NCBI GenBank assembly: GCA_020059785.1
Contig: JAGVBL010000090.1
Location: 1-5,662 of the forward strand
Origin: Ignavibacteriales bacterium
GTDB lineage: Bacteria > Bacteroidota > Ignavibacteria > Ignavibacteriales > Melioribacteraceae
Reading direction: 5' to 3'
DNA length: 5,662 nucleotides
The position numbers were made by a program, and so were the translations under genes. Below, piece after piece: positions 1 to 5,662 of this stretch (positions are counted from its first letter, which is position 1; the number at the start of each line of letters is the position of its first letter). Below the pieces are notes generated by a model that saw only the letters and a program-made list of their open reading frames with translations, did not search any database and was not told where the DNA came from.

Positions 1-283
1 AAGAAATTGTGTTACCAAATTGTATAGTTAATAATTCATACCACACAAGTTTCTGAAAAGAAGTACCATACATGTCCATGGCAACATCAAACATTTTTCT
101 TTTTCCTTCGAAGTATTCGTTCAACTGCAATTTGCATTTTTTGATGAATTGATTTTTTGATAGTTGATCAACCGCATTTTCATCGGTAAAGAAAACATCT
201 GTTATACCTCTTTCGGATGCTCTTATACATACGGTTCCAATAGGTGATGAAATGAAATCTATATGAGAGTATAATTGATTCAT
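1..283 (-). CDS. ogt: Methylated-DNA--protein-cysteine S-methyltransferase (O6-alkylguanine repair), N-terminal part, cut by left edge
   Basis: Suicide DNA-repair enzyme of the Ogt/MGMT family, which moves the alkyl group from O6-alkylguanine (and O4-alkylthymine) in DNA onto its own cysteine; cytoplasmic. Translating the minus strand from the ATG at 281-283 gives 94 open residues to the window edge. Residues 12-33 (SSPIGTVCIRASERGITDVF) match the start of the family's N-terminal ribonuclease-H-like domain. Residues 53-65 (QLNEYFEGKRKMF) match the usual 'QL.EYF.GKR..F' stretch. Residues 73-94 carry the hallmark GTxFQxxVWxxLxxIxFGxTxS that opens the DNA-binding domain. The family is usually 150-180 residues long, so the helix-turn-helix remainder and the PCHR active-site motif lie beyond position 1 and cannot be checked. 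There is no Ada-type N-terminal regulatory domain: the protein begins directly with the methyltransferase fold. The start lies 13 bp after the hybrid-kinase stop codon, with no recognisable Shine-Dalgarno (upstream bases GTAGCTTTACTGCCAAA), so it is probably cotranscribed with the kinase. Confidence 0.9.
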   Translation of the reverse strand, partial: MNQLYSHIDFISSPIGTVCIRASERGITDVFFTDENAVDQLSKNQFIKKCKLQLNEYFEGKRKMFDVAMDMYGTSFQKLVWYELLTIQFGNTIS

Positions 284-296
284 TTTGGCAGTAAAG

Positions 297-3200
297 CTAC
301 TTAACAAGTAGTCTTTTCAATATATCGATAATTTTTTCACGCAGAAGTGGTTTAGGAATAAAATCCGAGAATCCGGCGGCCATAAAATTTTCTCTGGCAC
401 CCGGCTGGGTATATGCAGTAGATGCAATTATAGGTATATCTTTATGTCCGGGCATTTTTTGAATAATTCTTAACGCATCCAATCCGTTATATTCACCTTG
501 AAGATTAATATCCATTATAATTACATCGAAGCGCTTGGCTTTAAGCAGTGGCAATGCTGCTTCAAAACTCGGTGCAAATTCTATACTCTTTAAATCACGC
601 ATCTGATTTTTGAATAATATTTGAGAATCAACCTGATCTTCAAAATACAGAACGCTTAATTGTGTAACATCAAGCTCCTGAAACTTTGGAATAATATGAG
701 GTTTTTCAGAATCCGGAAGAATCTGTTTAACGGGTGTCCTCAAATTCTGAACCGGCGGTTTTACACTTTCAAGTTCGTAAGTAGTTTTTTCACTAACAGT
801 AAATTTAACAGGGAATGTTAAACCAAATTCAACAGCTTCATTATCTTTCATTACAACATATTTCTTTGCAGAAAGTAGATCGATAAGCCTATTCGTAAGT
901 CTTAATGAAAAACGTGAAAAACCATAATTTCTTCTAATGACTGATTCTTCATCAGAAAAGACATCGTTAAAACCTTTTAGTAATGAGGGACTTATTACTT
1001 TTTTAGAATCTTTAATTGAAACGACAATTGTATTTTCATCGATGTTAGAAGCGGATAAGTAAACAACATTTTCTTTTGTTATCTGAATAGCAATTTTTAC
1101 AAACAAACTAACAAGCGATATAAACTTTTGTTTGTCGCTTTCAAGTGTAAGTGAGGAAGATATTTTTCCTAATTCCAGTTCAACTTTTTTAGATTCGCAT
1201 AATTTATAAGTATTCTCTTTCACGGAATTAAGAATATCAACAAATTTTATTGCTTCCGGTTTGAATTTAACCACCTTTTGCTGAAGAGCTGAATACTCAA
1301 CTGCATTATCCATTATCTGTAGAAGCAATTTTTGATTTTCTTTTATTATGTCAACAGCTTCTTTCTGTTCGTCGGATGGTGATTCAATACTTTCCCATAG
1401 TTCCTGTGCAAATCCAAGAATAACATTTATCGGTGTCAACAATTCATGAAACATGTGTGAAAGGAATGGAGAATCAATCTTTTCAGCATTTTCATCTTCT
1501 AATTTTTTTACTTCTCCGTTTTCCGATTTTTCTTCAACCGGTTTTAATATTATTGAAAAACTCTCTATTTCCCCGTTGTAATCTTTAATTGGTGTTGCTA
1601 TTACAATTGATTTGAACGGAGAACCGGAAGGTTTTTTAAATTCCAATTCAAGTGATGTTGTTTTTAACAAACCGCTATGGAATATATTTTTATTAACCTT
1701 TGCCCGGTCATCATCGGATACAAGAGAAATAAAGGGACGTGATTCAAGATCCTTTTTTGAATATCCGATTTTTCTGGAGACCTGCTCATTCGAAGTTAAA
1801 ATAAATCCGTCTTTATCGGTAATTAATATTAAATCGCTTGTATGATCATAAACGGATTGCAATAGCTGGTTCTTTTTCTTCTGTTCTACATTTTCACTAA
1901 CATTTTTAATTATGTTAAGGTGAGCTTTTTTGGATTTATATTCAACCGTTGTTCTTGATAATTCAACTAGAATTGAAGAACCATCGCTTTTTTTATGACG
2001 CCACGGACCCGGGCTGAGTGTTTTGCTATCCGATGATTGAATTAATGTTTGAATATCTTCAGGTGCATATAAATCTGTAAGGTCCATGTTCAAGAAATCA
2101 TTCCTCTTGTAGCCATATAACTTTAATGCAGCTTCGTTAACTTCAAGGAATTTAAGATTCTCAAGATCGTAAATGAACATAGCATCGGGAATATTATTTA
2201 GTAGCGAATCATATAATTGAGCTTTACTTTCATTTAAAATCTGTAATTCGTTTTTAGGACTTAAAATAATTATTGCACCAGCAATTGATTCATTCTCATC
2301 AATTATTTTTTCTACATTCACTTCCACATTGAGATTTCCTTTTTCCTCAAATGTGTAAGTAAAAACCAGATTCTCTTTTAGCGAATGATCCTGTAAATAT
2401 TCATCTATCTTTCTATAAAATCCTTTCTCAAAGTATCTGGTTAATTCAGATTTTATTATGTCCTCTCTATCGGATATTAGCAACAGTTTTAATAATTCAT
2501 TACTGTATGCGCTAATTTTGATTTCATGATCGACATACAAAATCGGGATAGGAAGAGTTTTGAAAATATTTTTGGCTTCAACCGAAATAGTGTCTAACGA
2601 TTCAGCTTTTTCTATCTTCTGTGAAAATCCGATTATTGCAACCGTTTTGTTATCAAGGTCGCAAATCGGAAATTGAATTATTTGAAGACCTTTTTTAAGA
2701 TCGGGTGTAATAGGAGAGGAATGACTATCTATAACAACTGAATTTGATGAATCGATTATATATTGATTAATAGTTTTATAAAGAGCGACCAGGTATTTGG
2801 GTAAATAATCCTGTTCATTTTTACCTTCGAGTTGGGCAGAAGTAAAGCCCAGAGTCTTTGAAAAAAAATCATTTACTAAAATAAATTTACCGCCCGGTTC
2901 TTTTATCCAGAAAAATTGATCCAGCTGGTTAATGTCTTTCTGAAGTTTTGCTTTCTCTATAAAAGTAAACGGATAGGTAAGTTTAATTTTATTTATAATC
3001 GATAATAATCTCTTATCGCCGGTAAGTTTTTCTATTTCATTTGTTGCAATAATAAACTTTTTTGTTTCCCCTTCACTTTTTAATTCGGCTGTTGCAGAAA
3101 AACATACAATAAAGTAGATGTTATTTTCACTTTTAAGAGGAGAAAATGTTATTTCATAATTTTTTAATTCACTTTCGGATTTCAACGTAATAACATCTTT

Positions 3201-3422
3201 TACCGCTATTTCATATTTCCTTGTATCAATAAAAATTCTTTGTAGTATAAGCAGATTCTGTTCGTCGAAGAGATCGAAAAAATTAAGTTGGGGGGCTGCC
3301 GATGTTATTATTTTTTTTACTTCCGAGTTAAGCGCAATAATTCTACCCGATTTATCGATTATCAGGCATGGAAAATCCATCGACTTAGTAACTACGGTCT
3401 TTATGTTTCGCAAATCATCCAT
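297..3422 (-). CDS. Soluble multi-PAS hybrid histidine kinase with degenerate ATPase domain and intact receiver (probable histidine pseudokinase)
   Basis: Cytosolic sensor/phosphorelay protein of 1041 residues with no signal peptide or membrane segment. Order of domains: PAS-like regions at about 8-112, 163-270, 282-390, 400-512 and 517-630 (the last two are most canonical, e.g. 'FLEVNEAALKLYGYKRNDFL' at 425-444); HisKA at about 650-715; HATPase-like at 760-872; a proline-containing linker at 873-918; receiver at 919-1041. The H-box is FLSHMFHELLTPINVILGF, with phosphoacceptor His659, Glu660 and Thr663; the usual HELRTP Arg is Leu662. The receiver keeps Glu928/Asp929, phosphoacceptor Asp971 (VIIMD), Thr1002 (ASTA) and Lys1024 (IPKP). 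In the ATPase domain the two N-box asparagines are Leu773 and Ile777, the G1 box reads DSKKVIS in place of DTGIGI, and the G2 glycines are replaced (YGFSRFSLRL in place of GTGLGLAI). The order of elements and flanking hydrophobic pattern remain, so this is divergence and not a frameshift. Autophosphorylation is therefore doubtful; it may act as a phosphotransfer, phosphatase or scaffold protein. The next in-frame Met (15) would cut into PAS1, so the ATG at 3420-3422 is preferred. The gene follows the FN3 lipoprotein by 15 bp and precedes ogt by 13 bp. Confidence 0.93.
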   Translation of the reverse strand: MDDLRNIKTVVTKSMDFPCLIIDKSGRIIALNSEVKKIITSAAPQLNFFDLFDEQNLLILQRIFIDTRKYEIAVKDVITLKSESELKNYEITFSPLKSENNIYFIVCFSATAELKSEGETKKFIIATNEIEKLTGDKRLLSIINKIKLTYPFTFIEKAKLQKDINQLDQFFWIKEPGGKFILVNDFFSKTLGFTSAQLEGKNEQDYLPKYLVALYKTINQYIIDSSNSVVIDSHSSPITPDLKKGLQIIQFPICDLDNKTVAIIGFSQKIEKAESLDTISVEAKNIFKTLPIPILYVDHEIKISAYSNELLKLLLISDREDIIKSELTRYFEKGFYRKIDEYLQDHSLKENLVFTYTFEEKGNLNVEVNVEKIIDENESIAGAIIILSPKNELQILNESKAQLYDSLLNNIPDAMFIYDLENLKFLEVNEAALKLYGYKRNDFLNMDLTDLYAPEDIQTLIQSSDSKTLSPGPWRHKKSDGSSILVELSRTTVEYKSKKAHLNIIKNVSENVEQKKKNQLLQSVYDHTSDLILITDKDGFILTSNEQVSRKIGYSKKDLESRPFISLVSDDDRAKVNKNIFHSGLLKTTSLELEFKKPSGSPFKSIVIATPIKDYNGEIESFSIILKPVEEKSENGEVKKLEDENAEKIDSPFLSHMFHELLTPINVILGFAQELWESIESPSDEQKEAVDIIKENQKLLLQIMDNAVEYSALQQKVVKFKPEAIKFVDILNSVKENTYKLCESKKVELELGKISSSLTLESDKQKFISLVSLFVKIAIQITKENVVYLSASNIDENTIVVSIKDSKKVISPSLLKGFNDVFSDEESVIRRNYGFSRFSLRLTNRLIDLLSAKKYVVMKDNEAVEFGLTFPVKFTVSEKTTYELESVKPPVQNLRTPVKQILPDSEKPHIIPKFQELDVTQLSVLYFEDQVDSQILFKNQMRDLKSIEFAPSFEAALPLLKAKRFDVIIMDINLQGEYNGLDALRIIQKMPGHKDIPIIASTAYTQPGARENFMAAGFSDFIPKPLLREKIIDILKRLLVK
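807..1145 (-). other. Degenerate HATPase_c (catalytic/ATP-binding) region within the hybrid kinase
   Basis: This encodes about residues 760-872. It can be aligned by eye to a standard CA domain: the N-box helix is at 1077-1136 (codons 763-782, DKQKFISLVSLFVKIAIQIT), the G1 region at 987-1022 (codons 801-812) and the G2 region at 873-923 (codons 834-850). The structural positions stay hydrophobic, and the Asp that begins G1 (Asp805), the F-box-like FNDVF (818-822) and the RLIDLL helix (845-850) persist. The Mg-coordinating asparagine and all nucleotide-loop glycines are lost. The reading frame is continuous, so the fold is probably retained while ATP binding is probably lost. Confidence 0.8.
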
Positions 3423-3434
3423 GAAGATTAAAAT

Positions 3435-3439
3435 TCCTT
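3435..3439 (-). promoter_or_regulatory. Weak Shine-Dalgarno-like AAGGA ahead of the hybrid kinase gene
   Basis: The minus strand reads AAGGA here, overlapping the TAA stop of the upstream lipoprotein gene and 12 nt before the kinase ATG. The spacing is longer than the optimal 5-9 nt, so its use is uncertain. It is the only purine-rich ribosome-binding candidate seen ahead of a complete gene in the window. Confidence 0.35.
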
Positions 3440-4664
3440 ATTGCACCAGGATTTGGACAGTATTTGAGTATGGTGTATATGTTCTTGTTCCCAGGGATTG
3501 CCTGACTCTATATTGATATATAATTCCTTTCTGAACAGTAGCCTCTGTTGCAGTTTTAGTATCTGCCGGAAGTTTGAATAGCTCCTGAAATTGTCCACTA
3601 CCAACTTTTCTTTCAACAATTACCTCTTTTTCAAGAGGTGTATTATCATCCCATTTTAAGTTAACTACGTTAATACCAAGTGATACTGATAAGTTAGATG
3701 GGCCGGCAACATCGGTATAATAAGTTGATATAGAAACTTCATTTGAATAACCGCTTATTGATGTATTAGTAAAATAAGCTACCCTGTATTTGTAACCTGT
3801 ACTTGGAGAAACAGAATTATCCTGGTACTCTTCGGTATTAGGCGGAACAATTGCAATTCTTTTGTATTCCGTTGTAAATGGATCTGTTCTTTCAATTATA
3901 AAACCGGATTCATTTACAGCAAAGTCAACCCACTTTAAATTAACAAGCGACGATCCAATTGCTTCAGCAGTTAAATTCCAAGGACCACCCGCAATATTTG
4001 ATGTGCTAACTTCGTTGCTGAATTCCGAATAACCCGAATTATTATATGCTCTCAGCTTATAGTAATAAACTACAAATGCAGAAAGGCCACCATCAGTAGT
4101 ACTTATTGTATTTGCCGGAAGTGTTTTAATCCTCCTATAAGTACCACCGCCTTCATCTTTGCGCCATAGTTCAAAACCTGTTTCATTGGAAGAGACATCA
4201 TCCCATAATAAACTAACTGTAAAATCATTTAATTTTGCCAGAAATAAGTTTTGTGGGGTATTTGGAACTTTATCTTTTACATAAATATTTTCCTGAACTT
4301 TACTCTCTTTAGACCTTCCATTTTTATTATATACCTTAACAGAATATTTAATTCTTGTTCCTAAAAATGTTGAATCGACTGTAAGAAATATCTGGGGATT
4401 AGTTCCATCGGTATTCTGTTCATATCTCTGAACAAATTTCCCGTTTAGATAAATTTCGTAAAAGGATAATCCTTGTCCGCCAGAACCATCAGATGCCTGA
4501 AAAGAAATTTCATTCTTACCAACTTTTACAGTATCGTTTGTCACAGGCTTAAATATCTCAATAGTCGGAGTTGTTGATTGCTGAACATCGGTCAGGGATT
4601 CCACACAACTTGCGAGGAATATAACAAGAACAAACAATACAGATTTACCGACAAATTTTATCAT
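3438..4664 (-). CDS. Lipoprotein with one Ig-like and three fibronectin type III domains
   Basis: Predicted envelope lipoprotein of 408 residues, probably exported by Sec and lipidated. Residues 1-20 form a signal peptide with basic residues Lys3 and Lys7, a hydrophobic core at 8-17 and the lipobox LASC, whose acceptor is Cys20 (codon 4605-4607). After a short Ser/Thr/Gln-rich spacer, residues 33-129 form an Ig-like beta domain (TIEIFKP... to KVYNKNGRSKES). Three FN3 repeats follow at about 134-221, 226-313 and 318-407. Each has the early Trp (LLWDD154, LKWVD245, LKWDD338), a GFELWRK/GFIIERT/EVIVERK strand and a Y-x-Y/K-x-R-x-Y...S-N-x-V ending (FSNEVS, YSNEVS, YSNTVQ). The protein ends with the last FN3 strand, so there is no enzymatic domain and no type IX secretion C-terminal domain. 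FN3 modules commonly mediate protein or polysaccharide binding; the ligand is unknown. The start is set by the signal peptide; no Shine-Dalgarno is seen, only A-rich sequence upstream. It is probably the first gene of an operon with the hybrid kinase and ogt. Confidence 0.88.
   Translation of the reverse strand: MIKFVGKSVLFVLVIFLASCVESLTDVQQSTTPTIEIFKPVTNDTVKVGKNEISFQASDGSGGQGLSFYEIYLNGKFVQRYEQNTDGTNPQIFLTVDSTFLGTRIKYSVKVYNKNGRSKESKVQENIYVKDKVPNTPQNLFLAKLNDFTVSLLWDDVSSNETGFELWRKDEGGGTYRRIKTLPANTISTTDGGLSAFVVYYYKLRAYNNSGYSEFSNEVSTSNIAGGPWNLTAEAIGSSLVNLKWVDFAVNESGFIIERTDPFTTEYKRIAIVPPNTEEYQDNSVSPSTGYKYRVAYFTNTSISGYSNEVSISTYYTDVAGPSNLSVSLGINVVNLKWDDNTPLEKEVIVERKVGSGQFQELFKLPADTKTATEATVQKGIIYQYRVRQSLGTRTYTPYSNTVQILVQ
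4605..4664 (-). other. Lipoprotein signal peptide and lipobox (residues 1-20)
   Basis: MIKFVGKS is followed by a hydrophobic core VLFVLVIF and the lipobox L17-A18-S19-C20, which matches [LVI][ASTVI][GAS]C. Signal peptidase II would cleave before Cys20. Residue +2 is Val, so no Asp-type inner-membrane retention signal is present; that rule comes from enterobacteria and may not apply in this group. Confidence 0.88.
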
Positions 4665-4862
4665 ATCAATTTTTTGTTTGGTTTAAATAAAATTTATTCA
4701 TTTTCTATTAATAATTTAAGAAATACTTTCGAGTAATAATAATCGAATAAAAAAGAATAATCAGTCACTCTTATTTTCAAATTGGAAATTATCGGCTGGT
4801 AAATTTCATTAATAGTAATGCTTGCCATTAAGATAATTAAGTTAAGGATGCAATTTTATTTT
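4665..4862. other. Intergenic region between deacetylase-like gene and lipoprotein operon
   Basis: This 198-bp very AT-rich spacer lies between two genes in the same orientation. It has no open frame of note, tRNA or structured RNA that I can recognise. It contains a weak promoter candidate and an overlapping near-palindrome. No GC-rich hairpin with a T-run follows the deacetylase-like stop codon, so read-through from the upstream gene into the lipoprotein operon cannot be excluded. Confidence 0.7.
4752..4781 (-). promoter_or_regulatory. Candidate Bacteroidota-type promoter for the lipoprotein-kinase-ogt operon
   Basis: On the minus strand TTTG (4778-4781) is followed after 18 nt by TATTCTTT (4752-4759). 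The pattern resembles the -33 TTTG / -7 TAnnTTTG promoter described for Bacteroidota, with two mismatches in the -7 element. Read as sigma-70, TTGAAA matches 5 of 6 bases at -35 but the spacing to TATTCT is only 15. It would give a 5' leader of about 80 nt. In such AT-rich DNA chance matches are frequent, so this is tentative. Confidence 0.22.
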
Positions 4863-5662
4863 TTAAAAATCTACATTATCAAAATCAACTAACAATGAAC
4901 GTGTTTCATGAGGATTCATCTTATCGATATAGAAATAAATTGTCTGACCTTCATTCTTTAATTCGTACCTGGGAATTTTAGTATTAATAATATCTGACGA
5001 TACATTTACATTTATAACTTTTTTATTAAGGTTTACCTGCACAACAAGTTCCTGTGTAACATTATCGCTTGGATTAGTAAATTCAATAGCAACTCTTCGT
5101 TTACTTCTTGTGTCGTAACGAACTTCAACTCCCTGTCTTCGGTTCCACCAATCTTTAAGCTGACTAAGACTTGTAATCCACATATTTTTACTTTTAGCAT
5201 AACGCAATACGTGTCTAATTACGGAAGCATATTGTGGTTGAAGCTGATATTCAGAATGGACTTTAAATACGTATAATCCTCCTTCAAAAAGAATTCTATC
5301 TATATCCTCTTCATACGTATAAAGTTGAAAGTCAGTATTTGTTAAACCGTAGTTCTTAACTATTTCAATATCGTCACGGGCGGTCTTGGTAATAATCATT
5401 ATCGATTTATTATTTCTAATTCTAATTTCGGGAACAGAGCGATCGGTTAAAGAATCGGTTATAAGGAAACTTATATTCTTTGCAGCCATTGCTTGAAGTG
5501 TATTGTCATCATAATAACCATTCAACGGCATAATTGCTCTAACTTCTCTACCAGATATCTTGCTTAGTGTATCTTTGGCAAAACCTACATTAAAAAACTG
5601 AGTCTCTTTGTCAAATAATTTATTAATTGTATCCTCAGGAGATTCAATAAATCCGATATCGA
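4863..5662 (-). CDS. Polysaccharide-deacetylase-like (NodB/CE4 fold) protein, C-terminal part, start beyond right edge
   Basis: A 265-residue open frame runs from the window edge (first full codon 5658-5660) to the TAA at 4863-4865. The ATG at 5529-5531 is internal: 43 in-frame residues precede it, and the conserved-looking segment GREVRAIMPLNGYYDDNTL (visible residues 37-55) spans it. That segment followed by LQAMAAKNISFLITDS (56-69) resembles the motif 3-4 region of CE4 deacetylases (RxPyG...TL.al...gI....tD). GGLYVFKVHSEYQLQP (127-142), with His135, resembles the motif 5 strand G..y...H, and WITSLSQLKDWWNRR (161-175) closes the barrel. Residues 176-265 look all-beta and probably form an added sandwich domain. 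The metal-binding TFDDG and HxxxH motifs would lie upstream and outside the window, so activity cannot be judged. Family proteins remove N- or O-acetyl groups from envelope polysaccharides such as peptidoglycan or poly-N-acetylglucosamine. I assign the family from pattern memory; a non-catalytic relative with the same barrel is possible. It is followed by a 198-bp gap, so it probably belongs to a separate unit. Confidence 0.6.
   Translation of the reverse strand, partial: DIGFIESPEDTINKLFDKETQFFNVGFAKDTLSKISGREVRAIMPLNGYYDDNTLQAMAAKNISFLITDSLTDRSVPEIRIRNNKSIMIITKTARDDIEIVKNYGLTNTDFQLYTYEEDIDRILFEGGLYVFKVHSEYQLQPQYASVIRHVLRYAKSKNMWITSLSQLKDWWNRRQGVEVRYDTRSKRRVAIEFTNPSDNVTQELVVQVNLNKKVINVNVSSDIINTKIPRYELKNEGQTIYFYIDKMNPHETRSLLVDFDNVDF

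Noticed and set aside
1612..1845. 77-codon open frame on the plus strand
   Set aside because: It lies wholly antisense to the PAS5 region of the hybrid kinase, whose frame shows clear domain conservation; its translation resembles no family I know and it has no ribosome-binding site.
297..3422. Possible frameshift or pseudogene as the reason for lost kinase motifs
   Set aside because: The frame is uninterrupted for 1041 codons, the receiver downstream is fully intact, and the hydrophobic pattern of the ATPase domain persists, so the motif losses are substitutions in an expressed-looking gene.
3428..3619. 63-codon minus-strand open frame overlapping the end of the lipoprotein gene
   Set aside because: It is an alternative-frame shadow of the third FN3 domain, with no initiation signal and low-complexity, non-domain-like translation.
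4807..4820. Palindrome CATTA-ATAG-TAATG downstream of the deacetylase-like gene, considered as a terminator
   Set aside because: The stem is only 5 bp and A/T-rich, and no T-run follows in the direction of transcription.
4828..4847. Three TTAAG copies in a short stretch, considered as a repeat-type operator
   Set aside because: The copies are irregularly spaced and lie in very AT-rich DNA just after a stop codon; chance is the simplest explanation.
4863..5531. A 222-residue protein starting at the ATG at 5529-5531
   Set aside because: The frame stays open to the window edge and the sequence before this Met continues the same conserved-looking domain, so the Met is internal and the gene is partial.

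Overview
The window is AT-rich (about one third G+C by eye), and every supported gene lies on the minus strand, so the genes read from high to low coordinates. The make-up suggests a member of the Bacteroidota/Ignavibacteriota/Chlorobiota assemblage. The reasons are low G+C, weak or absent Shine-Dalgarno sequences, a lipoprotein built from fibronectin type III repeats, and a long soluble multi-PAS hybrid histidine kinase. This placement is an inference from style, not from a marker gene.

Layout in transcription order: (1) 4863-5662 is the C-terminal part of a polysaccharide-deacetylase-like (NodB/CE4 fold) protein with a beta-rich C-terminal extension; its start lies beyond the right edge. 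(2) 4665-4862 is a 198-bp very AT-rich intergenic region, the only real gap in the window, holding a weak candidate promoter and a short near-palindrome. (3) 3438-4664 encodes a complete 408-residue lipoprotein with one Ig-like domain and three FN3 domains. (4) 297-3422 encodes a complete 1041-residue cytosolic protein with five PAS-like domains, a HisKA dimerisation/phosphoacceptor domain, a strongly degenerate HATPase domain and an intact C-terminal receiver domain. (5) 1-283 is the N-terminal 94 residues of an O6-methylguanine-DNA methyltransferase (Ogt type), cut by the left edge before its active-site cysteine.

Genes 3, 4 and 5 are separated by only 15 and 13 bp and probably form one transcription unit led by the lipoprotein gene. 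The operon would join an envelope-anchored adhesion or binding protein, a cytoplasmic sensor/phosphorelay protein and a DNA alkylation-repair enzyme. No mechanism linking the three is visible, and the grouping may be a housekeeping coincidence. The most noteworthy observation is the sensor protein. It keeps the phosphoacceptor His and the complete receiver acidic pocket, but has lost the N-box asparagines and the G1 and G2 glycines needed for ATP binding, so it looks like a histidine pseudokinase fused to a working receiver.

No RNA genes, insertion sequences, CRISPR arrays or convincing terminators were found.
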